Source: Prostheceraeus crozeri (Eukaryota; Platyhelminthes; Polycladida; Euryleptidae). Taken from it: a DNA stretch of 64,000 bases. The stretch spans positions 96,462 through 160,461 of the forward strand of contig CAJQUW010004441.1 of assembly GCA_907163375.1 (NCBI GenBank), written 5' to 3'. This document shows, in pieces, positions 33,540 through 45,800 of the stretch. Position 1 is the first letter of the stretch, and each line of letters starts with the position of its first letter. The notes under the pieces are model-generated. The model made no database searches and had not been told where the DNA came from. It saw only the letters and a list, made by a program, of their open reading frames with translations. The position numbers and the translations under genes are program-made.

Positions 33540-34110
33540 TCCCCATTCGGGACACGATGCCCATATTACTGGCCGAGACGTCCAATACTCCTCAGGAAGC
33601 GGATTGTACTTGTTCCTCCACGGATCGTTTCCAGTTTTGATTGGGGACCTCCAAAAGCTCTCATTCGTTCTCTCAACCATCTGCTGCATCGCAGGATGTG
33701 ATGTTCTGCAGTCTCTTCTTCGGCTCCACAGTCTATACAGGAGGGGGGTCAATATTTTTCCGATTCTATGCTGATGCTGCCTGGATAGAATGCAATGGCC
33801 ACTTCGTATGAATGAGTGTGTGATTCTTTCCCTTCCGTTCATCATCGCCTCCTCTTCCTTATGTCTTGTGAACTTCCATCTGCTGTAGTGCTTTATCTCT
33901 GGATTGCTTTGTCGGCTACTGTGAAATTTTGTGACACTTCTGCTTGGTTTTCTTATGTCCCTTCTTTCGCTAGTCGGCCAGCTTCCTCATTTCCAGATGT
34001 TCGTACATGGCTTAGTACCCGATGAGTGGTGATATCTGGATTCGTGCATCGCTTCTTTGTATTCCAACATGTATTAGTATACACCGATGATTGAGTTTTT
34101 CAGGTACGTC
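33540..34110 (-). mobile_element. LINE relic with RNase H end and zinc-knuckle tail
   Basis: On the minus strand HVRTSGNEEAGRLAKEGT (about 34015-33962) matches the last RNase H motif of LINEs, whose family form is H-x-G-x-x-GNE-x-AD-x-LAK. About 220 bp further on, after frameshifts and stops, SCIDCGAEEETAEHHILRC (33745-33690) matches the C-terminal CxxC...EH...C cluster found after RNase H in I-, Jockey- and R1-like elements. Coding continues degenerately through WLRERMRAFGG. The reverse transcriptase part is not visible upstream. It is a dead, 5'-truncated copy on the cadherin strand. Confidence 0.75.
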
Positions 34111-34699
34111 ATTCGCTAAGGTTATAACACGCACCAAGAGGTATTTTCGGTGCTCATCTGTTGTTTTTCATTATCTTAACCTGCTTCACTGTTCATCTCT
34201 GATGCATTCATTGAAGTATAAAACTTCATTAAGATAATGGCTATTCCTTTTCATCGCACCTTGTTTTGACTTAAAAGAACGATTGAGCGAGTGTTTACAC
34301 TAGAACATAACGGTGTGATAGCTCGTTTGAGCGGTTAACGAAACGAACGACTGAGGAGGGATAATGATTGTGGAATTGAACGAACGGGGAAAGTAGGAAT
34401 GCCCTGATTGCATTTAATTGCAATTCATCGATTGCTGTGATCGAATGAATACAATTACATCAATAATGACCCGAGCCGATCAAAGAATGAAAAGGTAGAG
34501 CGAAACTTCCTTAACAGAGAGAGAGACCTTTGATCTTAGTCCATGAAAATGTATTTCCCCAAAAAACATGAAAGTACTTTAGTATTAGCATAAAGACCAC
34601 TCTTTTGAAAATGTCGAAAGTCAGAGCACAATAATGGATAAGCGGGAAATGATCAATGACTTGATAGAAAAATGTCACTGTTTTATTTCAAAACATCTT

Positions 34700-35320
34700 A
34701 CCAATTTTTTTGTCTATCCAACCTATACATGTACTTCGATCGCTCGTCGTGCCCTTAATGCACTCTCGTATAGATTACTGTTTATCTGTGCTTGATGGTC
34801 TCCCGAACATCCAGCATCGTCGCCTGCAATCCATTTTCAATGCTGCCGCACGATTTCTCGTCAACTCCTCCAACCACTCTCACATCACTTCGATCCTGAA
34901 GGACCTCCACTGGCTACGCATTCAAGAGAGGATTCACTTTCGCCTTGCAGTGCTCTGCTTTAGATGTCGCAATGGTTCTGCTCCTTCCTATCTCGTCGAG
35001 TCCTTTCTTGGTGTATCAGAGATTGCTTCTCGCAAGCACCTACGCTTTGCAGATAATTCATCTATGCATGTTCCATTCTCCCGTCGATCCATCGGAAATC
35101 GTTCTTTCTCATCTGCCGTAGCACGTACGTGGAATTCGCTACCGACTTCTGTAACCTGCCAGTCTCCTCTCCTCCCCTTCAAACAGACTTTGAAAATCCC
35201 TTTTCAGTCGTTCTTTCCCTCAGAAATTGCTTTTGTCTTCTTACTTTTATTTTTATTCAGTGGCCCTAAGTCATCACTGACATAGCGCCACTCTAAAACT
35301 GCACGTTGAATAAACAAATG
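34700..35320 (+). mobile_element. CR1/L2-type LINE 3' end with long open frame
   Basis: A 191-codon frame (34710-35285) reads VVPLMHSRIDYCLSVLDGLP, HRRLQSIFNAAARFL, HITSILKDLHWLRIQERIHF and RTWNSLPTSVT in the order of the CR1/L2 reverse transcriptase C-terminus. It is open to a TGA at 35281 although the 5' end is missing, so the insertion is less decayed than the other LINE tails here. The apparent N-terminal Met is incidental. The 3' UTR is short, running into GAATAAACAAATG at about 35308. Confidence 0.88.
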
Positions 35321-36380
35321 TGTGTTGCAGACAACAGACAATAAAAGTAGATGTCTGGTCACATTAGATACATAGAAATCGAAATTACTATATATGTTAG
35401 ATGAAAATGGTGGGCCCTCCGTACAATATTGAGTTACCATAGGACGGTGTTAGGCGTAAATCTCGTCCTGTTCACGCACTAGCAACAGGAGCCCCAATTA
35501 TTGTTATCAATGGCTATACTCATTGTCCTTGTATTTCGCCATTTTAGGATCCTTGTTTGTATAAAGCACATTGTCCACAATAGCTGTCTTTGTTGATGAT
35601 AGAACGTACATGTACTAATAACAATTGTATTGCCAAATGTCTTTGCTCTATTGAAAAGTACATATCGAAGTGATGTACGTATCATACTCTAGTTTGTTGA
35701 AGTAGAGATGTACATCAAAAGTGTAATTAGAGATTCACTTTCCTTGTAATCTTCAAAGAACTGACATTGTAACAAGAGTTTTCAGACACATCGCCGCGGA
35801 GAGTCGCTGATCTGAACAGACGTCACGTCAGTTTTGCTATATGGGAACAATAATATCCATTTCCCTCTCCAGTTCTCATGAGCAATCCTTTTGTTACTTT
35901 AACAATTCAACATTACATTGTCTACCCATCAAATACATCGTTTACTAATGCAGTTCAATTTCAAGTCTCAAAGTTCACTTTCTAACATAAAAAGTAACAA
36001 CATTATCACGTAATGATGAATAACTCACTTTGACAAGTTGCCGTGTTCGCGCCTGATGAACGATGACTTTTAGCTGTAAATTAGAAAAGAATCTCACTTA
36101 CTTCTCATTATTGAATGCATAGAAATTTACAATAAAGACGAGAATTAAAGTAATTTTCATAATTGCTAAGTTATTGTCGAGTCACGAGAGCCTAAACATT
36201 GAGCATGAAAATTCATGTACTTTATTAGATACTAATCATTGACAACAGGATCCAAGACTGCGCAACAGAGGTGCTCGAAGGGACAGCCTGTCTACTTATT
36301 TGTGGAGTTCATTTTGGGGATCGAGATGGCTCTACATTATTACTTTAGGGTCTACCTACGTTTTAATCGAGCGTAACCCA
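35321..36380. other. No recognised gene
   Basis: AT-rich sequence with short frames only, upstream of the cadherin start and beyond the LINE tail. A cadherin 5' UTR exon or promoter could be here but nothing in the sequence marks it. Confidence 0.35.
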
Positions 36381-36392
36381 AACATGATGCAT

Positions 36393-36501
36393 CAAAGCAA
36401 TCTGTGTTTCGGACATTCTCCATCTGTATTCTAAAGTGCGTTCATCTTAACATATTTATTTTGAATGCAGATGGAGAACGTCCGAAACATAGATTGCTTT
36501 G
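36393..36501. repeat. Hairpin MITE, 39-bp arms
   Basis: CAAAGCAATCTGTGTTTCGG and onward (36393-36431) is mirrored by 36463-36501 with 36 of 39 bases identical and a 31-base loop. Weaker pairing continues a few bases outward. It could be a miniature inverted-repeat element or a small structured RNA. No target duplication was identified. Confidence 0.85.
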
Positions 36502-38670
36502 AATCAAACCCATCTGGAAGAATATTTTATATTATAATGCATCAAATATATTTGCCGACAAGCTTTTGAAATTCCAAATAACTGAACGAGTCGATTCACA
36601 TAAACACAAAAAGGCCTGAAGAAAGGTATGTTGATGTGCGGAGGAGTTAATTTAATACTTCATTTTTTAACCAGCCATTTAATTGCACCTTACTTTGAAC
36701 AAGCGCTCAAAGATGCGAGCAGCGGACTACCCAGTAAGCCAGTGAGTCAGTCACTGGTGATAAGATGCGAAGAAGATTCAGGGAGGTGATTGTTACGATA
36801 AGGGCACTACTGGGAATAATAACACTTATCAATATTGTAATAATTAATCACAATATTAATAATAATAATACAATACTAATAACAATAACCACTATTTCGT
36901 AAAAAGCCGGAAAACATTCCTGAAATTTGAATGTATCTTACATGTCAATAATTCAGGATAACAGACACATTATACGGCAACCGATTGGTGAATTCCCTAA
37001 TATGTTCATACTACTCGTAGTATGAAGTGTGAGTTAAAATATACTTAAGCATCAATGCAACCATGCCTAATGTATGTCAATATCAATAATTTGCAAGAGG
37101 GCCACTACACTAGTCTCCCAGTATGAGTTTTATTGAATACTGAATATGCATTCCTAAAAATGGCGAAATCATTGATTATATCGAATCGATCTACTCTCTA
37201 GCTGCATCGTTGGCAGGTACTGCAACCTTTAAGGATATCAATAATTAACTTTTCAGTACAGCTGTCAGTCTACTTCTTTTAGTCTTCTTGATATACCTAT
37301 CGCGTCTGTCATGCCTGAAAAAGTTCCATGAGCTGATCGTCTGGCTCTCGTCTTGATAGAAAAATAATTCACTTATTTCTGCAAATACGAGTATAATATC
37401 TTATATTCGGCGGGTGGTAGGAGTACAGGACATAAAAGTCTCCATTCTCAATCTCAATTTGCCGTTCTCGACGCGATTGCACACTGTGTGAATAATTTTC
37501 TCCAAATGAAAAGTAAACTTGACGAAACATTTTTCGGTTTGCATTAATGACAAGAATCAGTTGTCGCAATAAAAATGAAATATGTGCTCTTTCATTGATT
37601 GACAATGATCTCTTCTAACGAATTCATTCCATTCAAGGATTCATTGATAAGTTTTATCACTCCAAAGTAGCTAAACATTGATTTTTGTTGAAAGTATTCG
37701 ATAAGTTAATAGAAGTTTGAGCACTGGTGGCAAATGGTGATCTGAGGACGCACACTTGTAATCATTCATACAGCGTAGAACAAAATGGAATGAATACAGC
37801 TAGTTTTCATTTTGGCAACGTGGAAGAGGACGCAAATGAATGAAATTACATTGGCAACAACGAACGCAAGTAAATATTTGAATACTTTGTATTCTTTTAT
37901 GTAAGAAGTGGCATGTACTATTAATTTTCTTTACGACTTTTCAGCGTCACAATGCCCCATAGTACATGAAGCCGGTCATCGGGCATGGTCCACACAATCT
38001 CTATGTACTCGTAATAGTAATCAAATATTGACCTTGATGTAGTTATCCGCAGTCAGAGACATGTAAAGTCAAACAGTGCTACCACGGCACTCCGCTCGTC
38101 ATCCTGTAGTTATAGACAGTTGAACTGTCTACACAGTCAATCTACCTACGCAGCACTTCCAGCTGCACCCTTTATATTATATCTGATGGATAAATGCAAA
38201 AGAAACGAACCGTCAAATGGCATGAACAAGAGGTGATTGAGTTTAGAGTCTTGGCAGTTTTTTGGAGACTGAGTCATGTCAACCAGACAGTCAAGATGGG
38301 GGATTAGGCTTGACTGAAATTAATTCCATTGAAAATTAACAATCTCTAGGTGCTCCAGAGAAAAAAATAAATCGAGGTTTCAATTCTGTAGTCTAAGCAA
38401 TCTGCTGCAAATTAGACGTCAACTCTAAACAAATTGCAATAGTTTCAAGAGTTGGTTATCATTGTAGTGAAAAATCCCCCATTAATATTTCAAAATTCTA
38501 GGAAATCTGGTTAGTGCAACACCTTGCATTTCCCAGTTGAAGGCACGAGTGTTTTCAGAATGTAATGACCGGCATTGTGCCTCTGCAAACAAGTTTACCT
38601 CAATGAAATCGCAGACATAGATCGCAACAACCAACCAAAATGGTGAGTTGCAACTTTGTTTCATGTACTT
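36502..38670. other. No recognised gene
   Basis: AT-rich, with an AATAATAATAATA-like run at about 36860-36880. The frames are short and unrecognised. Confidence 0.35.
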
Positions 38671-38673
38671 ACA

Positions 38674-38830
38674 ACCGGCGCTGTGGCCTTGTGGCATTGA
38701 GTGTTCGCTCTGCTTCCGGCAGACCTTGGTTCGAACCTTGGTCGGGTCAAACCTAAGACTTTTAAAATAGATACATAAGTAACAACTCGGCCACATGAAA
38801 AAGAACTTAATGCGCTTCCAAGTAAACACA
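38674..38830 (+). mobile_element. tRNA-derived SINE, family C
   Basis: GCTGTGGCCTTGTGGCATTG resembles an A box and GGTTCGAACCT (38728-38738) is a perfect B box. It is followed by TGGTCGGGTCAAACCTAAGA and CTTTTAAAATAG, a body unlike families A and B. It is present once in the window, and the 3' limit is a guess. Confidence 0.65.
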
Positions 38831-38949
38831 AGGTTCATCTATTTACTTCATTTACCTTCCACATGGCTCTCACCTCACCATTACCAGCCATGTTTCCTGA
38901 ATTATGTCCTTTCTAAACGACTAGATTTCTCGGTCACTTAGTTCAAAAA

Positions 38950-39870
38950 TACTTGCAGCCTTCAGCAGATAAAACTGATGTAGATTTATAGAAGTTAAGC
39001 CCCAAATGTGCGAGTTTTACCATCAGACTACTACTTTATCAGTCATTTACTTTATCAGACTGCCATCGCATGAAAACGCATAGGTGCTCAAGCCACTAGC
39101 TCGGAAACGAGCTTGCGCAGCATACCCTTGCAGATATCTTTCTTAGGTACCTGTAAGATGTAAATGGATAAAGATTTGCACATGCTAGGTCACAAATCTA
39201 CATGTCAGTCATCAGTAAACAAAGCATTTTTGCAAATACTCACTTTTTAATAGAAATTCAAGCATCTACATCAAAAAGACGCTTGCATACTCTTATCATC
39301 TAATACGCATTCTAAGGTGCCTGTAGATGCAGATAAGTTGATGCAGATTTGTATTAAGTAGAGGATAAATCTACGTGTATTTATATCATCATAACGTCCT
39401 TTTTGCAGCTGCGCTCTCAAAAGTACGCTAATGTGTTTTTAATGCAGATGCTTGAATTTCTAAATGTATTCACAAGTGAGTATTTGCAAAAATACTTCGC
39501 TTATTGATGATTAACATGCAAGTTTGTGACCTAACATGAGCAAATCTATAACAATTTGCACCTTACAGGCATCCAAGAAAGCTATCTGCAAGGTAAGGCT
39601 GCAAGCTCGTCTTCGATCTACAGGCTTGTACACAAATGCGTTTTCATAAGATGGTAGCCGTATAAAGTAATCGTTTCATGATAGTAAAACGGGTACGTAA
39701 ACGGGTGCGCAAACGCGTTTTCGATCTAGCGGATTGAACACTTGGGCATTTCCACAAGACGGTAGTTGTGAATTCAATCGTTTATTGATGGCTAAACTCG
39801 CAGCCTTGTGCCTGAACTTGCAGAAATCTGCACAAGTTTACATCTGCAGATTAATTTTTTGATTTGCGTA
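38950..39870. mobile_element. Long foldback (inverted-repeat) element
   Basis: The left arm (about 38950-39265) and right arm (about 39440-39870) are inverted copies. Paired blocks include TGCGAGTTTTACCATCA with TGCGAGTTTAGCCATCA, GATATCTTTCTTAGGTACC with GATAGCTTTCTTGGATGCC, and TTTTTGCAAATACTCACTT, identical in both. The right arm has an additional, partly duplicated block (AAACGCGTTT...CGTTTTACTATCATG). The outer limits blur and no target duplication was fixed. No coding is visible. It is probably a foldback-type DNA transposon or large MITE. Confidence 0.75.
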
Positions 39871-42800
39871 TGAAGGATTTTTTCATTACACTAATAACCC
39901 AGTCGTGAAATTTCAAGTTGTGGCAAGGGAAAATATATACACGTATTGCCAAAGATACTAAGGCTAGGGTTAGCTAAAATTAAACGAGAACATCAAATGC
40001 ACCTTTTGTCTCTTCTCAAAACAGCAACAGCGATCTCATTTAAATCACTTGTACATGAAATGAAAGAACTGACTGGCAATCTGTCACTCAACAGCTGCAG
40101 AGATTGTTTCACCTCGATAAACAGCTGATTAAGCTAAATCCTTTTGCATCCGGGACATAAATCCGAAAAAGTGTGTGAATCGACTAATAAACCCTCTGAA
40201 AAGTAATCTTCCCTTTCTAATACCAACATTATTATTGTGTTATACCCATCAGCAAAATTCGGTGGCTCAGAGAAAAGGGACCGCAACTGACTATGTCATC
40301 ATTCGGCGACACCTTGCTAAAAACTGTGATCCTCGAGATGAATCGTAAAATAGAACTATGCATGCATTTATCTAAATGATAGCAAGTGCCAACTGACTTT
40401 ATTCTTTTGATTTATTATAAGGATCAGTTTCAGGTCTACTTGTCTCCGATATATGTCAGTTGCGATAGACTTCTCTAAACTGGCAAATCGTGCATAATCG
40501 AATGCCTGATGAAATCATTTACTGCGTTTATGATGAAGAAACAACTTCTATTTGAAATTGCATTAAAAATTGATCTACGATTTGAAAGATTTCGTTGATC
40601 AAATAGTTCTTGCTTTAGGAAGGAGTTTACTGCGTCGAAGCTCTAGGTGCTTGTAGTCGAAATAGTGGAATGATTTCAATTTTTTGAATATTGACTTTCA
40701 TACCACATACCATACATGTACATTTTACGGCCTTACCAAGACTTTAGAGCATCGAATCAAAAAGTGTCCAGTGAAAATGCCACCTTCCCTTTGCTAAAGT
40801 CAATACACCTGCCGTTAACCGCTTTCACTTCGATATGAATTGAAAAGGTCATGACCTAAGGATTTACACGGGGCCTCTCGTCCAATCTAAAGGATGCTAA
40901 CTTTGGAAAGAAGTTAATCGTTGTCTGTACAAAAACTTGATATCAATAAAATTTTGATCATCTTGACAATCAAATGCAATTGGGAGAATATACAGATGTC
41001 CTCAGACTTGAACAAATAAAGAAAATTCCTTGACAGCCATAGACGCTGCATTTCGCCTTGCAAGGGCTCGCTAGTACGAAACTAGCTTATTTCTAAGTTG
41101 TTCTAGACAGAGCAAAGCATCTGGACTATCTCGATAAACGTTTCATTGGTCGATCACAAAATGAGTCGAAGTTAAAAATGATAGGGTCTTCGGCGTCCAG
41201 CGCCTTCTATCGGTCGATGTACATGGTAGATCCGGCGGCCTCTCTATATGGCAATCAGCCGCACGACTGAGCCAGTCTAAATAAGCGCAGAGCAGCCTGC
41301 TGTGCAATCGTTCAGCTTGTTCAGTCATTCTAAGTATTTTCAGCTAGTTGCACCGGAAAACTGGCATTCTGCAATCTTCTTGGCATGGGAAAATGTAGAG
41401 ATCTTCAGATGCTCACACATGAACCGATAGAAATCAGAACATGGAAATACTGTGAAATGTAAACTGCACACCCTCGTACTCATAGAAAGAATAGAAATGA
41501 AGAAATGAACTTCAGACGAAAAGCATCGTGTCATTAAATCCTTATGTGAATTTCGAGGCTCTTATCATTAATAAAGTATCAAAAGGGGATTCATTTTCTA
41601 AGGCTATAGTAGCGTAAGTAGACTGATATCAAATAAATGGCAAAAAAATTGCCAAGTTTCCACGCAAAATAAAAACAGCAACTTTTAGAAGTGTGAGATG
41701 CAAGTATGAAGTTAAAATATGCAGGAAATGAAGAGTGGGAGAGACAGAAGATAAGACAAACAATAACAGGCTAAACTTGTTTGCATATCTCAGCTTATGT
41801 GCTGTTTTGGCTCTTTCTCTTCTTGTGCAAGTTGACTGTCTTCCGAACATGTTTTAAGTTTGAAGTGCTATATGTAAAGGATATTCGCCATTCCATATTC
41901 AGTATTCGATATTCAGCACAAATTACGATTAAAGAATAAACTGCATATTTCAACGACCATCTGAAAATAGTAAAATATTGCACTCATTTCACCTTGTAAA
42001 ACTTGTCTTTAACCTCAAATTTGGTTTTTTAAGTCTATTTTGAGAAGTATTTTTAGTCGTTTTTTATATTTTTATCTAAGATCCAACAAAATTCTATACC
42101 ATATTTTGATTGAGAAATAGTTGTTTGAAGACATATGCATGTGCAATTGCACATGTTCTTTTTAGTCATGACATCACCGCAAATCAAATACAGGTAGTGA
42201 GATGTCTGCCAATGTTCCATTTTCCAAAAAAGTTTTGTAGACAATTAAATTACTGAACAAGTTGCATCGAAGCACGGAACTTCAGATTGTCTAAGTCAAA
42301 ATGGTACGGGCCGAAGGCAGTTGGCCTTAATCGAACCTGAAAACCGTTGCGGTTCCAACCTGATTATCGCAGTAAAAAAGGAAGTCATATGTCAACGATA
42401 CATGAAACAAAGCAAGTCGGATATTGAAGAAATGCTATATTTAATGCGGCATCAGCGCGACACGAAAAATATGAAAAGGTCTTATCGATGGACAATGCCT
42501 TGATCATAGTGTTCATGTTGGCTCACCGCTCTTCATCTGTGATATTATCCGATAATGCAATTTTTAGAAATCCTGGCTACTTAGCCACCGACTTTGGCAA
42601 GAGAATCATGAGATTACTAATTAAGGATTCCCTTGTGGACATCTACTCAACGGGAAGCCGAGGCGGCATGACACAAACTTGATTATGGAGAACTTAGACA
42701 AGCGACAGGACAAACGGGATCCTTCTCATATCCTCTCACAAAGCAGTTTAGCAAGTGAAGAACTGATTCTGATGACCAGTACTTGATGATGTACTCTACA

Positions 42801-45800
42801 TAACTTGACAATATCACGTTACACTTGAAGATTCGCTAACTGCGAGGTTAAGAAGACGATCTTAGAAAATAACATTTCCTACGCAAAAGTCAATTTTTTA
42901 GAACTTAAACTTAGGAAATTGAAATTAATCGTGTCAATTGCTAATCAGTTGATACAAGTAACACTTAAAGGACTTACAAACTTTTTTTGAAGTTTTTTGA
43001 GTAGAAAATAAAATTTGAATGAAAAAATCTTAAGCAATTTTTCAATACACCATCAACAGAAAACAAAACATTACATCTACATTTACAGATTTTCTACGGA
43101 CAGGATGATGTCAGTTCTAATTATTTTTATCAGAAAGACATATTTTCAACTTATAGTAAAGAAACCATGTCATCTTTAATTGAATAGAATGTGTGATATA
43201 GGAAGCCAAGATAGAGCATTTCCATGTATAATTCATGAATTGAAGTGAAGCGGCCAGAATAGCGAAATGATTATATCTAAGTTTTGAAGTCATCATTTTA
43301 TTGCTTCCTTTTTCAAATAATAGTCTGGAATCCTCCGTTTTAGTCATACAATTTCTTATCTGAAAACAGAACGTATTATTGCTTAACTTTTTGCTTCAAC
43401 AGCAAATTGAATAGGGTCCATACTCATAGCAACAATGCCATAAAACAATATCATAAAATGAAATCTTAGCTCTGTTGCTTGAAATTTTCTCTGAAATACT
43501 ACTAAACTTATTATCGATTGCTACAAAGAACGGCAGTTTGATTTCTCAATAAGCATCTGACAAGCTCGCCTTGTAATACTGTAATACAAATGGTGTCAAT
43601 GCAGACACTTCCAATCAAGATTGCTTCAGCTAAAAATTTAATGAGAGCAGTTAAACGACTTGACATCGCTATTCTTTCATTTTCAACACTGTCTTCGCGA
43701 AGTTTGTTGTCTGATGAAGATTCTTGCTTTCCTCTGGTAAATATTACTATTCAAACTCTTCGATTATTTCCATATCAACATGTCCTTATAACATCTAATA
43801 GCGACTGAGTGTCTGAAGTTTGAGAAGGAGGTATCAAATATTGAATAGGTATTGAATTACATTAAACAACGTCGATGTTTTGTGAAATTAAATCGTTTTC
43901 GCTTTATTCAAAGAAGAAATATGATACATTGTACACTTTAGAATGAATCTTTTCGTTTGTAATTCCTGAAATTTCATTGCTTAATCGTCTGAAAACTGTT
44001 TTCAGAAAATGAAAAAAATTCTCTGAAATCAAGATAAATTTACCTAACCGATTTCAACAAGGGAAGCAAAAGCGAAAGCAATCTCCCCCAGGAGATAGGC
44101 AATAAGCAAAATTCAAAATCTGCAAAAGGACATGTTTGAAACAGTGAAGTTTTAAATCAATGGAATTTGCAAAATTGCACATATGCAATAAGACCGTTAA
44201 ATTACAGTCAATTATTTGCGTTATGAGTGGAGAAACGTATAGGGCAGCCGGACAGTGCATTTTGGAACATGGAAATGCTAATAACAGATCAAGTTCTATT
44301 GTTCTGTGATACATTTTTGTCAGACAATTAAAATAAGCAAGGGTTATTTTACATGATGGTCTTCGGTTTCTTACCAAAAGTGTGCTTGTTACAAGGTTCA
44401 TGAAGAGCTTTCTCTAACTACTCTGCTCATGACCATGATGTAGCAGTAATGTATATAGACTGGTTCTTAACTCTATTGCATTGTAGTGTGCTTTCATGTT
44501 TCTTTTCCCAAGTGACAACTTTTGAAACCTCACTAATTGATACAAGCTTGCTGACAGGCGACGTTAAGTTTTAATTTACATCAAACGCTAATTGAACAAT
44601 GAACACAAGTGAGTGAAACTGGTATGGAGGCTTAGAAAACACCCAGCTTTTGAAGTCATCCATTCACTTTATACCTATTAAAAATTGGGCAGCTGCAGTA
44701 AAAACATTAAAACAGTGAGATATCATTTTTAGAACAATTTTAAATCTTTTTACCCGCGTCATTATCCTTTGATTTTCGACGGAATGTAATAAAATTACGT
44801 TGAAAGTTGATTCAATATTTTGCTGATGGATGAGAAAAGAGTGAGCTGCATGTATTGAGAAACAGATGCTGATTGTTCGAAAGCCTAAAAGAAGAAAGCA
44901 GAGGTGTTTCTCATCTTCTATAAAGGAGGTTCAAAAAACCAAAATTACGAACATTGTCTGTATTACATCAACGATTGGTCTCTCAGCACAGTGAAAGCTA
45001 CTGCGGGAGGAATTTGCCAGAGGATATTTGACCATCGACCTTTAAGAATGTGATGGACGCCGAAGGCCCGTCACGCTGTGCGAAGTATAACTTGTTACTT
45101 TTTACTCTTGGCCAATAGATGATATCGAGTCAGAAACTCTCTTAACTTGCCTGTGAAATGCCAAAGGACAATTAAGCATTTCAAAACTCAAACAAGCAGT
45201 ATGAATGCTATCAATCAAATTGAGAATACGGGATTTGAAGTCACAAAAACACATTTCTTTGTGTCATCACATTCTCGTTAGGTCTAACTGAAATGTTTAT
45301 TTCTACAATCAGTGTTTTTCACTGTTTTTGCACAACTTAAGTTTCTTCACACAAGACAAAATTGTATTACTTTACTCGCGATGTTCTAAGAAATCGGAAT
45401 TTGTTGTCCAATGTAACACATACCTCTCTTCTACATCAGCAAAGGTCGGTAGAAGCTTTCAGTATAATTCAATTAGATTCAGGGCAAATAGTGCACAATA
45501 TATTTATCACATCTTGTACATATGGACTCTTGCATCAATTTTGCTGATTAACTGAGATTCAACAGCAAAGCAGTGATGCTGTCTTCCACTGCCAGAACTG
45601 CCTCCTTAATCGTGCCATTAAGCAAATACGGAAGTACTCTAAGTTCTTATTATAATCAATTATGTTATATAATGCGAAAGGCAATCTCTGACGCGCATTG
45701 ATATGACTTAATGACATAAGTAACCTCGTTAAGATCCGTAGAAATATTGTTTGTAGCGAAGAAGGGAAGTGGAGCATAAATCACCAGTCAGAGGTGCGAC

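Noticed and set aside
44054..44401. 115-codon minus frame as a gene
   Set aside because: No motif, no signal or membrane pattern, no neighbouring exon. A frame of this length is expected by chance.
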